A stretch of DNA of 64,000 bases from Molanna angustata (Eukaryota > Arthropoda > Insecta > Trichoptera > Molannidae): positions 16,993,775-17,057,774 of the forward strand of contig OY754984.1 in assembly GCA_963576475.1 (NCBI GenBank). The letters are read 5' to 3'. A model generated the notes under the pieces. It worked only from the letters and a program-made list of their open reading frames with translations. It did not search any database and had not been told where the DNA came from. Of this stretch, positions 34,063 through 44,691 are shown in pieces (the stretch's first letter is position 1; each line of letters opens with the position of its first letter). The position numbers were made by a program, and so were the translations under genes.

Positions 34063-35440
34063 CCAACTGTCGATTCGTTCAAGAGAATGAAATTCTACTG
34101 AAGGAAGAGGCAGTTTAAATCCAAGCGTGTACGAAGGAATATTTTGTATAGCGTAGTGGACTTTTTGCATGCTAAAAACACCAACTTAGAGGCTTCGCAG
34201 CATATATGTTCCAGTACATGGATTTACTCAGAATTCGGAGTAGAACATTTTATGTGAGTTTTGTGTGTCAGTGTGTGTGTGTCTGTATGTGTGTATGTAT
34301 GTGTGTCTCTGTGTGTGTGTGTGTGTGTCTGTCCCCCCCCTTATCCGCTCAATTTACTGAGTCCAAAATTTCAGAATATATAAACAGTTATATGCCTACA
34401 AAACTTTTATACTCAGAATTGTGAATTTTTGTTTCAGTCAGGGGTTATCCACTTTTGTGTTTTTAGTTTATTTTTCCATATATCTCAGAAACTTGAAAAG
34501 CTAAACGCCGAAAATTGGTATAAACATAGATAAATACAAAATCTCAAATTAGTTTAAAAAAAACTCCAGGGTTTCTCAAATATTTTTTAATAAGAAAACT
34601 ATTTTTTCTATGATAAATTTATGAGTTTCTTCTTCTTCTTCGTTTCCTCAATGCTGAGGGTTGCGATCTATGGGGCCGCCAATGGACAGAATTAGTCGCC
34701 TCCATTCCTCTCTGCCCTCCGCAGCTCGCACGGATAAAGGTCGTTCCCAGTCATCTCCTTAATTTGGTCACACCATCGCGCAGGAGATCTGCCTCTACTT
34801 CTTTTGCCTGGTACACTTCCTGTGATAATACTTATTTACAGGTTACCTGGCTCTCTCCTGGCGATGTGACCAAAGAATCTCAATACCCGGCGGCTGCATA
34901 CTGTAGACAATCTTTCTTTTATCTTGATCTCTTAAAGGACCGAGTCATTTGTTCTTCTTGCAGTCCACGGAATTTAACTGTCTATATTTCCAAAGTTTTT
35001 AAAATTTTCGAAAAAAGCCGAAACACCCCAACTAGATAATTTAATTTTCTATAAAAAATATTAACATTGTAGTAGAAGGTACATCTCAATTTTTTTTTAA
35101 CAATTTTTATAAAAATTTAATTGAGTGACGACATCGCTTCATACAATTTGTATGGCAGTCGCCTATACACAATATCTAAGAAGACTCAATTGTTTGATAC
35201 TTAATCTCCAAACATACATACACACCATCATGCTGTTTCATATTACGGGTAAGAAAAGTGACTGACCTACATACTATCCTATCTTGACATACATACCTAC
35301 ATGTGTTGTATAGAAAACAAAATATCTTAAAATATTCAATAATTTGAATTTATGGGTAAATAGTTTGGTACTTATTCTTCAAGTATACATAGTATCGCTA
35401 TCGACAGTTGGATCTCATGTGTTACATGCAACAAGTTTAT
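34063..35440 (+). repeat. Repeat R copy 2, interrupted by a LINE
   Basis: Same order as the copies at 21.0 and 53.5 kb: ACACCAACTTAGAGGCTTCG, GTGT tract with CCCCCCCC, CCGCTCAATTTACTGAG, TTTCAGTCAGGGGTTATCC, AACTAGATAATTTAATTT, GTGTTACATGCAAC. CCAACTGTCGATTCG at 34063 mirrors the reversed CCAACTGTCGATAGCG near 35411, an inverted pair, though homology among copies runs slightly past it. A LINE fragment occupies 34627-34975. Confidence 0.78.
34627..34975 (-). mobile_element. RTE-like LINE nested in repeat R
   Basis: The minus strand contains GKRSRGRSPARWCDQIKEMT and LRRAERNGGD-like remains, then IATLSIEE, and ends at the left in a GAAGAAGAAGAAAC tail. The copy at 54.1 kb reads ATGAGTTTAACTGCC straight across the site. 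The C-terminal motif resembles GRSPTRWSDLVKS of the element at 8.2 kb. Confidence 0.75.
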
Positions 35441-35456
35441 TTATTTTACATTCATT

Positions 35457-35960
35457 AATTCTCAGGCAGCTAATAGGTACTATGTGAAATATTAATTTAA
35501 CACGCAACCAATGACAAGTTGCCACATTATAGAGACTTACGATATTAATCGTAAGTCTCTAATATTTCTTCTCGGGCAACTAACAGGTACTATGTCAAAT
35601 ATTTATTTAACACGCACCCAATAACAAGTTGTCACATTCTAGAGACTCACGATATTAATAGCAAGTCTCTAATATTTCTTCTCGGGCAACTAACAGGTAC
35701 TATGTTAAATATTTATTTAACACGCACCCAATAACAAGTTGCCACATTCTAGAGACTCACGATATTAATAGCAAGTCTCTTATATTACCTACTTCTCGGG
35801 CAACTAACAGGTACTATGTCAAATATTTATTTAACACGCACCCAATAAAAAGTTGCCACATTGTGGAGACTTACGATATTAATCGTCTCACAGATCCAGA
35901 CTGAAAACACAACTAAACACTGTGTCTCCGCCGGGTATAGAACCCGGGATCTTTGTAGAC
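35457..35960 (-). mobile_element. SINE family 1 with tandem tail (four 110-bp units)
   Basis: The SINE head lies at the right (CCGGGTATAGAACCCGGGAT, reversed). From 35457 to 35880 its body/tail segment is repeated: units start near 35458, 35568, 35678 and 35792, each beginning CTTCTCGGGCAACTAACAGG (first unit diverged) and containing GAGACTCACGATATTAATAG or a variant. Unit lengths are 110, 110 and 114 bp before the last unit joins the head. The pol III boxes of the head are mutated. Confidence 0.85.
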
Positions 35961-36127
35961 AATTATTGTATGCAATAGTCAATTTTGTATCTCAAAAGCT
36001 CATAATTACAAATATCCATCATTTAAAACTATGTCTACGCGGGGAATCTAATCTGGAACCCATAGCTTAGCAGTCAAATATTATATGGATAGGTTTCATT
36101 TCTGAATCAACAGACGGCTGTAAAACC

Positions 36128-36235
36128 CATATACGTAGGTCAACGTCTGCCTCAAAGACCATCAAAAATATGGGATGATAGGTGGAGATCCGCATCCCAG
36201 GAGAGAGCCGATAAAAAAATCATGAATTAAAAAAA
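36128..36235 (+). mobile_element. RTE-like LINE 3' scrap
   Basis: Reads GQRLPQRPSKIWDDRWRSAS, then QERADKKI, the worn counterpart of RPPKRWRDSWTSASQE at 23.0 kb. Only about 30 residues remain. Confidence 0.55.
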
Positions 36236-36355
36236 AATATAAGAACATTTGATGATTCTTCAATGCCATTTTATGAAAGTGATGTGCCTTTTTGTCAATT
36301 TTAAAATAAAAATATCAAGGTTTATGTTTCTGGAGCTTGGGGTCACTTTGACACG
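36236..36355 (+). mobile_element. ACTCC-family interior fragment
   Basis: TTCTTCAATGCCATTTTATG, AAAGTGATGTGCC and GGAGCTTGGGGTCACTTTGA match the interior of the copies at 46.3, 49.4 and 50.2 kb. No ends are present. Confidence 0.6.
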
Positions 36356-36599
36356 CAGCACGCAGTCAAGTCCAAAAATTAGACTTGTGGCGTACAACGA
36401 GTTTATTTCTTTGTTGTTATAACTATATTAAACTCTTATTTTTTTTCAATAAATAAAATAAAAAAGAAAGCAAATGTTCAGTTTTCAGTTTAATTTGGTT
36501 ACTTTCAACATGAATTATGGTATCTCTCAACATTTTTTTTTTCAAAGTAAATCACTATTAGAGAAAGAGAACAAAGTGAACAGCCGTATAGAGTAGGTC

Positions 36600-36900
36600 G
36601 ACTGTAAACTATACTCGTTAAGCGGAGTAGGAACCTATGTACATTAGTTTCTTCTGTGAAGTCTGCGAAGTCGTTCCGGCCAGAAGAAACGACTCGCCTC
36701 ACTCATACGCCATTTCCGTTACCGTTTCGTTAGCCGTTAGTGTTTCGGCCGTTAGCCGCCGCGGTCATTATAACTTTAGCTATTGTTGGTGTACAAAGAA
36801 TGAGAGTCACAGTTGTAACTATTGCCGTTTTTACTGTGAAACTAAACCGAGCGCTGTGGTGAGTTGTAAAGCGCGTCAAAATAAAAACAACTGAAGGGAA
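36600..36900 (+). other. GC-rich island with 85-aa ORF
   Basis: One of the least AT-rich non-transposon stretches, with repeated GTTAGCCGTTAG and GGCCGTTAGCC words. The frame 36637-36894 starts MYISFFCEVCEVVPARRN and is cysteine-rich near its end, but I recognise no family. GTGGTGAGT at 36857 resembles a splice donor. It may be a promoter or untranslated first exon of a gene outside what I can see, or part of an unknown element. Confidence 0.25.
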
Positions 36901-37194
36901 AAGATGAAAGAAAACACGTAGGATTAGTCGTATAACAGTAAAAGATAATGTCCCAGAGAAGTTAATAGTGTTTTCAAAAGTCATATACTCGAGTAGTTAT
37001 AAAGAGGATATATTTTCGCGTGTGTGTATAGGAATGATAATATCTTTGAAAATAGCGTTTTTATAGACGCCAAGTAGCTATTTGTGAAATATAAAATTCT
37101 TCATTGTGTAATAGTAAACATAGTCAAGGTACAATGTAAGTCAACAAAGTTCAAAAAGTTCGACCTAATATATTATAATGCCTTGAGGGATAAG

Positions 37195-37870
37195 ATCACT
37201 AGATAAGTAATATTCGGTAGCAGAGTACTGTGCTCCTGTATGGCTCAAAAGTGCACATACAAAATTAGTTGACACTCAACTGAATGTGGCCATGAGGACC
37301 ATAAGCGGCAACATCGGGTCTATCCCAATAAAGTGGCTTCCTGTGCTCGCACATATACTTCCCCCTGCCGCTAGATGAAAATTCTCCCTATTTAATCTGT
37401 GGAAGAGAATTTGTGACAACAGCGCTTTGCCAATCCATAGTGATGTTCCGTCTGAGGGACAGCAAAGACTTGCTTCAAGGAATCCAGCAGCGAAACTCGG
37501 ATGTAACCTTGTTAGGGAAAACTTCAGCCTAAATGAGACTTGGCACAGTGACTGGGTAAACTCCAACATAGATGTTAATAGGTACATGGAAACTCCAACG
37601 AAGATACCTCCAGGTTTCGAGCTGCCAAGAAGGCTGTAGACCTCCCTGAATAGGATCCGCACTGTACATATATGGACGCTGCAACTACCTTATGGCAAAG
37701 TGGGGCATTGTTCCATCCGCACAATGCGATTGCGGCCACCCCTTTCAAACAATGCAACACATATTGGAAGAATGCAGCGTCGATGCATATAAGGGCCCAA
37801 AGTCGGACATTCACGAATTGACACCGGCATTTGTGGATTGGCTCGGAGCCCTCGACGTGAATGTGTGATT
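37195..37870 (+). mobile_element. LINE C-terminal region with CDCG motif
   Basis: Translates in pieces as YCAPVWLKSAHTKLVDTQLN, then AMRTISG, IKWLPVLAHILPPAARR (stop), ALPIHSDVPSEGQQRLASRN and PPGFELPRRL. After frameshifts it ends CDCGHPFQTMQHILEEC and VDWLGALDV. The EYC.PVWL..AHT start is the LINE thumb and the CDCG...QT..H...C end is the Cys/His tail also seen at 17.9, 38.15 and 62.9 kb. Confidence 0.8.
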
Positions 37871-37984
37871 GCCATATCGTGCTGTTTTGTGTTTGATTGC
37901 TGTCATTGCTGTGTTTTGTTCATTTTGATTTTAAACATTTGATTCACTAGTACCATACGATAAAAATTAAAAAAAAACTAGGTA

Positions 37985-38310
37985 AGTATTGTTGATAAGT
38001 ATTGTTGTCCTTGCCCCCAGGGAAGAACCTTCTCTTCTTGTCTGGAAAACTCTGAACAGACTAAGAACGGGGTGTGGAAGGAGCGAGGACAATTTGGCAA
38101 GATTGGGAATGTCGGAGAGCAATCCAGATGGACTTTGTGACTGCGGCGAAGATCAGACGATGGCACACCTCTTGGGGTGCCCTCTGGTAGGAGCGATGAG
38201 CACCGAAGGGGAGTTGTGGGAGGAAACAACTGGGAGGATCGTCTGAATCCTGATTTACTGGTCTGGGAAGTGAGTTTAGGACGCTGCCGACACGATAGAA
38301 GAAGAAGTTG
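37985..38310 (+). mobile_element. LINE C-terminal fragment with CDCG motif
   Basis: The frame 37989-38246 reads VWKTLNRLRTGCGRSEDNLA, then LCDCGEDQTMAHLLGCP. The spacing of Cys and His equals that in the preceding element, but the sequence is a different family, close to the one at 18.0 kb (WKTLNR, CNCGEIQTDEHLLIC). It begins directly behind the A-rich end of the previous LINE. Confidence 0.78.
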
Positions 38311-38624
38311 TATTGTTGATAAATGTAATAGGAATTTTTTAATTTGTATGTCGTATGGTGTATGTCATCGTGTATAATATGTATGTCAAACTATAAGTTT
38401 TAAATTATTTTTATTGAAAGTACACAAACAATGACTGGACATGTAAACTGGTGATACGCAATATAAAAACATAGTTACAACTAGCATCAATTACATGCAT
38501 ATATTATAACCTTATTATAATTCATTAAGTAGTGTAAAAAAAACAAAGAGAAGTTACAAAGAATGATTGTATAAGTTCGATCAGTTATATTTATTAATTT
38601 ATCTTCTTGTACATAATATCTAAC

Positions 38625-38864
38625 ACCTGATCTCGATTTCCTCTTCTTATTCCTTCCCAATCCCTTTTTTGTTGCTATGATGTTTTTCTTTTTATTTATC
38701 TTGGTGTTATGTATATTTTATTTGTTCTTTTGTAGCATTAATTTTTTTTTATTAATGTACATGTATACCTAATTCTGTCACACTGTAATCTGGTTGGTTG
38801 GAAGAAATTGCCTACTGTCAATAAGCCCACCAGTGTGCATTATAATTGTTTATATTATGTACAA

Positions 38865-38870
<6 letters not shown>
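38625..38870 (+). mobile_element. CR1/Zenon-like LINE 3' UTR
   Basis: CCTGATCTCGATTTCCTCTT through GTAATCTGGTTGGTTGGAAG, the hairpin TTGCCTACTGTCAA, CCCACCAGTGTGC and GTTTATATTATGTACAAAAA. It is nearly the same as the 3' UTR at 16.0-16.25 kb and runs into the AAAT microsatellite, which is its expanded tail. Confidence 0.75.
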
Positions 38871-39193
<323 letters not shown>

Positions 39194-39261
39194 ACATATA
39201 TGATGCACCCTGGCAGGGTTATTGCCATTGGGTAATTTCTTCCAACCAATCAGATTACATA
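39194..39261 (-). mobile_element. Inverted CR1/Zenon-like LINE 3' tail
   Basis: The reverse complement reads TGTAATCTGATTGGTTGGAA, GAAATTACCC, AATGGCAATA and CCTGCCAGGGTGC, the same 3' hairpin region as on the other side of the microsatellite but in opposite orientation. Confidence 0.7.
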
Positions 39262-39770
39262 TTCTACCTATCGTTCCTTCCACTGCTGAATGTAGGCCTC
39301 TTCCATCTGTCTCCATTTTTCTATATCCTGTGCTGCTTCAATCTATTTTTTTCCCTTCGACCACAACAATCTAGTGTGGCCGACCGACACCCCTTTTGTT
39401 TTCCCATGGCCTCCACTTTAAGACTTTAGGAGTCCATCTTGAATTTGGCTGTCTGGCTACGTGTTCTGCCCATTGCCATTTCAATTTTGCGATCCGATCC
39501 ATGATATCGGCGACTTTTGTAACGGACTTGCCCCTACACTTTTCAACCTGGCTGTAGAATATGTTTTAAGGAAGACATATAATAATAATGCTAAACCCAA
39601 CATATACATCCATAGCAGCCAGATTGTAGGGTATGCTGAAGACCTCAATGTAGTATGAAGATCCCTAGTAGCAGTGCAAGAAGTTTTTGAGCCCTCAGAG
39701 ACAGCAGACAAAGAAATGGGACTAGCAATAAATGAAGACAAAACAAAAATAAACCCTGGATTTTTTTCTT
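39262..39770. mobile_element. RTE-like LINE with internal inversion
   Basis: The minus-strand part (39262-39500) encodes, in broken frames, WAEHVARQPNS, VLKWRPWENK, RGVGRPH and AQDIEKWRQMEEAYIQQWKE, the C-terminal end. The plus-strand part (about 39508-39770) encodes GLAPTLFNLAVEYVLRK and SSQIVGYAEDLNVV, then KEMGLAINEDKTK, the RT palm. YAED has a glutamate where YADD is expected, a loss of a catalytic aspartate. The upstream part is therefore inverted next to the downstream part, with the region between them missing. Confidence 0.75.
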
Positions 39771-40385
39771 TTTTATACCTGGGTTACTGGATCGTACAAA
39801 ATCTGGGACTGAGAAAACCAAATTTCATTAATAATTGATAAAATAATTTAAAGAGATAAATTTTCTTAAAAATTATATTTTTTCCTTTAGAGTCAGGACA
39901 AGAAATTATGCAAGATAGGGATGGGAAAGCTACGTTGAATGGGTAAAATAAAAAACATACTGAACGTTCTCTCGCAATACTTGGGGAGCAAAGAAAACAT
40001 GTTTGTTACAGTAATAGAAGATATAAGTATGTAAAGTATATACCAAATTGAATTATCCGCAAGGCGAGCAAGTCGCTTGGCTGACATAGTTTACTCTCTG
40101 TGTTTTTCTCTAACGGCTCATCTAGACTTGTTTTCATAATAAGAATATGTAATGCTATCATCTTGCCTGATTAGTTTCGACCGATCGAGCGAACGGACAG
40201 TTTGTTATTGTATGTAACTGTGGAGATATGAAGAGAATAGTTATTTTTATTACATCTCAAGGGAGTCGAAGATATAAAACACAAGCTGGCGTGACGACCG
40301 GTACATTACTCTATTTGTTCTTTCTAGATACATGCTTTGTATTTGAATTTCGTACAGGTCCTACGACATAACTATTTGGCTTTCC
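39771..40385. other. No gene recognised
   Basis: AT-rich DNA. No domain was recognised. Confidence 0.4.
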
Positions 40386-40690
40386 TTTCGTACCTTTATT
40401 GCTCTTCACTAATCCAAGGGGATATGGTGGGGAGTTATGAAGTCGCAATTAATTTATAAGGTTTCTTTTTCGCAGATTATCAACTAGTACCTTGCTGAGA
40501 TTGTATTTCGAAAATTTCATCAAAATGTGTACCTGTGTGTGTGTTGTGCACTATGTGCTATTTACGGCGTGTTTATTTTACTTTATCGATTACATAGATT
40601 AAAGTAGATAGGTACTCATTCGATTATTTAAAAAATTTGCAAATTTGTATAAAAGATATTTCAAATTTTGTTACATAACTATCTACTTTT
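40386..40690 (+). mobile_element. ACTCC-family element, left half
   Basis: Starts TTGCTCTTCACTAATCCAAG, GGGATATGGTGGGGAGTTAT, then GATTATCAACTAGTACC, GTGTGTGTGT and TTACTTTATCGATTA, as in the copy at 45.8 kb. It is cut off after about 300 bp. Confidence 0.7.
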
Positions 40691-40805
40691 TGTTTAATTT
40701 GAGATGACATAAATACATAGTTAATTGATTTCGTTATCTTGCATTACTTTAACATTTAAATTTTACTGTTTTATGTTGATGGCGTTAAAAAAACAAATAC
40801 ATATT

Positions 40806-41065
40806 TTAAATAATAAATAAATTTGCTATGGTAAAATAAAACCAAAGTTTTCAGTTCTACTAATTTAATGACACTGACTAGTTTCGGTCATCCAGTGACC
40901 ATTCTCAAAGGACACTTTGAAAATGGTCACTGGATGACCGAAACTAGTCAGTGTTATTAAATTAGTAGAACTGAAAATTTGGTTTTATTTTACCATACAA
41001 AATTTATTTATAATTTGAAATGGAGTTCTACCAAGAATTGTTCGTAGAAAAGTTAAAAAAAAAAA
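40806..41065 (+). mobile_element. Penelope-like leader with inverted repeat
   Basis: Near-perfect inverted repeat: arms about 40810-40908 and 40914-41012. The right arm runs into an ATG at 41020 that opens MEFYQELFVEKLKKK, the same start as at 28865 and 50922. The left arm stops being similar just where that ATG would lie. After about 24 codons the frame ends. This is a 5' end of a Penelope-like element preceded by an inverted copy of its own leader. Confidence 0.75.
40911..40955 (+). ncRNA. Hammerhead-ribozyme-like motif B
   Basis: Stem I GACACT (40911-40916) pairs with AGTGTT (40950-40955). Core TTGAAAA (40917-40923), extra T, stem II GGTCA/TGACC with loop CTGGA (40925-40939), GAAA (40940-40943), CTAGTC (40944-40949). 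Predicted cleavage follows C40949. Stem III is the palindrome ACTAGT. Core positions 3 and 8 are T and A instead of the usual C and G, so pairing is kept. The inverted copy at 40868-40908 keeps the core but not stem I. Confidence 0.65.
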
Positions 41066-42465
41066 TACAAATTTTATGCCCTGATTCATACTGATCCAAT
41101 TTAATTCAATACTCAATGAAACGCATAGCAGTCAATTATAATACTCTCTCTCGTACGATATTCAAATATACGAGGCTTCACTATTAAGTGGTGACGGATT
41201 GGAATATAACTGCAAATTTAAATAATAAATTAATTTATAAAAATATTTTATTGCACACTGTAAATAAAAAATATGAAATTGGGATCGGATTCAAGTTCAA
41301 AGAGTTGGTTTCGGCAATGTATTGATGAGGAGGTAAAGTGACGGAATGTATGTGGCTGGATTGGATGTCAGTGGAATATATTCCGCCTTCCCATTATCCA
41401 GTACCTATGCCCTTTTCCTACCTACATACATTGTCCATCTTCAATACTTCACCCGCAACAATAATATCATCACCGCTCAGTAGCGAACGCATTCATTGGT
41501 CAGTATCAAATCCGCATCGCTCGTATAAGTATTATGTAAATCCGTATCGCTCGTGTATCTGAACCTTATTAGCTGCAATATTTATAGCCTCATGATTAAC
41601 GAAGACCATAGCCCACCGTTGATGATACGAGCCGATCGACAGATCTTTATTCATGTGTTGATCGTTCAACAGAGCAGAGTCGCGTTAAATCTTTATCTAT
41701 TAGATCCGACCCACTACATCACAAATCAATTAAGTTATTATTTATATTGTAATTTTTTTTTTTTCGAATAAACCAGAGTTGATTATGTAAGTAGTGCTTT
41801 TGATTGAAAACCTTCATCACTATAAATTATATATTTTCAATTATTTAAAGCAATATCATACTTGGAGGTATATGTAGGTACACGCACCTTTGCAATATAA
41901 TCTCTTCTGATGTTAATAAATAAACAAACATATACCCTCAAACTCGTATAAGTATCAAATCCGCATCGCTCGTAGTATGAAACTAAACTTCATATAAGTT
42001 TTGCATCGCTCGTCTGAGTAAAAAACAGAACGATTATCGTTCACACATCCATTTCGATTTATTAAAAACACCTCCTTCACACATTCCTATACAATTGAAA
42101 GCCTATGTCTCCTACATAGGCACTTTTTTGTTTACCTGTCTTGTTTGTATAAGGCAGTCTAAAGTTCCTTTTTGAAGTGAACTTCAAAATTTTAAATTAT
42201 TTTTTGAGCAAATAATATATTTTCTGCCATATTATGGCAGAAAATGTTCTTATTTGAATAGCATATAATTATGATAAAAAAAATCAAACAAATTGAATTG
42301 AATGAAAAATTATAGGTTTATTGTTTTTTGTCATCATAATTCTATGTAATGTGATTATGAAGTGCCTACATAAAGTGACAGTTTCAAGATTGAAAAAAAA
42401 ATCATAAAAATTAAATATTTTTAATACTGTTTTATTCGATTATGAATACTAAAATTGACCAAACT
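41066..42465. other. No gene; degenerate CATCGCTCG repeats
   Basis: AT-rich DNA with scattered CATCGCTCG or TATCGCTCG words, each preceded by AAATCCG or similar and three followed by GTATAAG or GTGTAT, at about 41515, 41548, 41963 and 42003. A small perfect palindrome with TTTTCTGCCATA lies at 42230-42243. Short frames carry no known domain. Confidence 0.45.
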
Positions 42466-42469
42466 ATAA

Positions 42470-42795
42470 ATAACACATATATACATTTATACATTCCATC
42501 GCGCCATGTCACTAACGTGGTAGGCAGAGAGAATCGAACGCCAAACTTTTCTATCCTACCACGCAACCATCGCATTATCATTCATTCATACATGTTCGTC
42601 TGTTCTTCCAGTTTCTATATCGAGCCATTCTTTTCTTGGACTTCCCCGACCTCTTGTTCCATTTCTGTCCGCAATTTATATTTTCTTCGTCAGACGTTCC
42701 TCATTTATTCTCCCCGTGTGGCCATACCATTTCAATGTGTTCACTTTTATTCTTTTGATGACATCTCACTTCATTTTACTTTAATAATGAGACCC
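42470..42795 (-). mobile_element. RTE-like LINE 3' end
   Basis: Reversed, it contains VKVNTLKWYGHTGRINEERL-like translation, then EQEVGEVQEKNGSI-like sequence and an end TGACATGGCGCGATGGAATG, corresponding to FGHVERMNDERLTKKVYKAE and GGCGTGATGGTATG at 6.2-6.5 kb. An intermediate divergence of the same family; the frame is broken. Confidence 0.65.
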
Positions 42796-43375
42796 AAATT
42801 ATTACAACTCTAGTAAATAAGCTTCTTCTTAACTGTCGACTTCCGCATTTAAATAGATAATTTCCATTTCTTCTTCGATCAATTTGATAAAAAAAACTAA
42901 AATTTTCCGGCTACAATCTGTACCTGATTCCATCTATCAGTTTTTAATACAATTTTTATCGCAGACATTCTATTCGCGGTTAAAGTATTGATTTTGTCTA
43001 CCAGATACGTATATTGATATGTGGAAATATGTATGTAGTTTAAATTTCATATGTGCTGCTTTTCATTGCTTCCTTTTATTTATTAAATAGGTCAATACAT
43101 TATTGGCAAAAGGGTGGAATAAAATACATCACATGTTTATGGTAGTTATATTATGGTTCAAACAGCGCTGACATCAAAATGGTTCGTCTTATCAACTGTT
43201 TTTATTATTAATTTGTACTATGGACATATTGAACAATTATTATTTTTGAGTCATCAATTAGCTTAAACATTACAGAAAATGATTGGTTACTTGATTAAAT
43301 AAAGCAAGATCTTCCAATTGACGTGTAGAACTACATTACACTTAATATTTTCAAAATCGAATAAATTTGAGAAAC
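42796..43375. other. No gene recognised
   Basis: AT-rich DNA; nothing supported. Confidence 0.4.
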
Positions 43376-43935
43376 TTACGGTCTTAGAAACAGTACGGTC
43401 AGAGAAATGTGAGATCAAAGATGTGTATGAAGAAGGTATTGGAGAGACCATAGTAAATAATCACAAGTTTAATGACTAACATGGCAGTATTTTTGTGATG
43501 AACGTCATAGAGAGAATAGATTCCAAAGTCTATCGTATATTGCCTTGCGTGAACAAACAGAAGGAACTAGAATACGTGGAAGTCACCTCAAAAGTTGGAA
43601 AGACAGTTGCAATTCCACATCATAAGAGAAAGCAAACTCTACGCAAACAGGCCCTAGTGAACTTTAACCAGTTCAAGAATGAAGAATATTAGAAATAAAA
43701 TAAATATGGTTCAGCACCTAAATGAGTGATGAAACAGTGGAGTTGGTCAGGTATAATATGGCAAAAAATATGACAGTATAATTAGTTTTTTACAAAAAAT
43801 AGTATTGTATGTAAGAAGTCAGAATAAAAGGATAGCGCGTAGGACAATACAATAGTATGACTGATGAGAAAAATTAACATCAAGGTAGAAAAAGCTGACA
43901 TAAGTCTCTTTGCCAACCCCAAACAAGGATTTTTT
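43376..43935 (+). mobile_element. RTE-like LINE, very decayed
   Basis: AAGAAGTCAGAATAAAAGGA, TAGCGCGTAGGAC and ATGAGAAAAATTAACATCAAG at 43816-43885 correspond to GAAGTCAGAATAATAGGAGA, GCATGTATGAGGAGATAAAT at 6.35 kb. The upstream part is only loosely similar. The frame 43495-43692 shows no known domain. Confidence 0.45.
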
Positions 43936-44067
43936 TATTTCTATTATTATTTTGTAAACATACGGTCTTAAATACAAGTAATACAAAAATATATAAGTAC
44001 TCCTTTAGAGGACCAAGTAAGTTTACATAAATAATCACTTTTGTGTACATTGTTACGGTAGAATTAT

Positions 44068-44302
44068 TTTTTATTTTATTTTATTTTATTTAATATTGCT
44101 TCTCGGGCAACTAACAGGTACTATGTCAAATATTAATTTAACACGCACCCAATAACAAGTTGCCACATTCTGGAGACTTACGATATTAATCGTCTCACAG
44201 ATCCAGACTGAAAACACAATTAAAAACTGTGTCTCCACCGGGAATCGAACCCGGGACCTTTGGATCAGCAGTCAGATACCCAACCAACTGAGCCACGAAG
44301 CC
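44068..44302 (-). mobile_element. tRNA-derived SINE, family 1, with TSD
   Basis: Flanked by AGAATTAT at 44060-44067 and 44303-44310. The minus strand starts TGGCTTCGTGGCTCAGTTGG with an intact A box and has the B box GGTTCGATTCC and CCGGTGGAGACACAG. The body matches 19.9 kb, and the tail is TAAAATAAAATAAAATAAAA. At 235 bp this is the most complete SINE here and could serve as the family reference. Confidence 0.92.
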
Positions 44303-44310
44303 AGAATTAT

Positions 44311-44691
44311 AATAGAGAAAGGAATGGGAAGGATATTAGGAGTTGGATGGAAAGAGAAAGAGGAGATCTTGTGAAAACAATACTAATACAGAAGCCATAG
44401 AGGCATTCAGGGACTTCATTACTGATGATTTAAATCTAACACATTAGAGAGGTTTATATTCTCAAAGAACACATTGTAATTATTGTTGCAAGTTCTGTAA
44501 ATAAATGCATGCTGTAAATTTTTATGCATGCTGTTTTACATGTAGGTAATTTGAATGGTAATGGATGTGTGACGTAATGTGACTGAGGAATACGACATAG
44601 CCATTAACTAATTAGAAGTCATTTTTGAATGATTGTTGACTTAAATCTCGCAATCATCAGTTCTGAGGCCAATTCTAATAGGAGAAAAGGC
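44311..44691. other. No gene recognised
   Basis: AT-rich DNA with no supported feature. Confidence 0.4.

Noticed and set aside
34250..34424. A cysteine/valine-rich ORF over the GT tract
   Set aside because: GT microsatellite translation (CVCVC) within repeat R.
36637..36894. A cysteine-rich secreted peptide gene
   Set aside because: The cysteine spacing is irregular, there is no clear signal peptide, and the ORF is short in a GC-rich island. Kept only as an unrecognised island.
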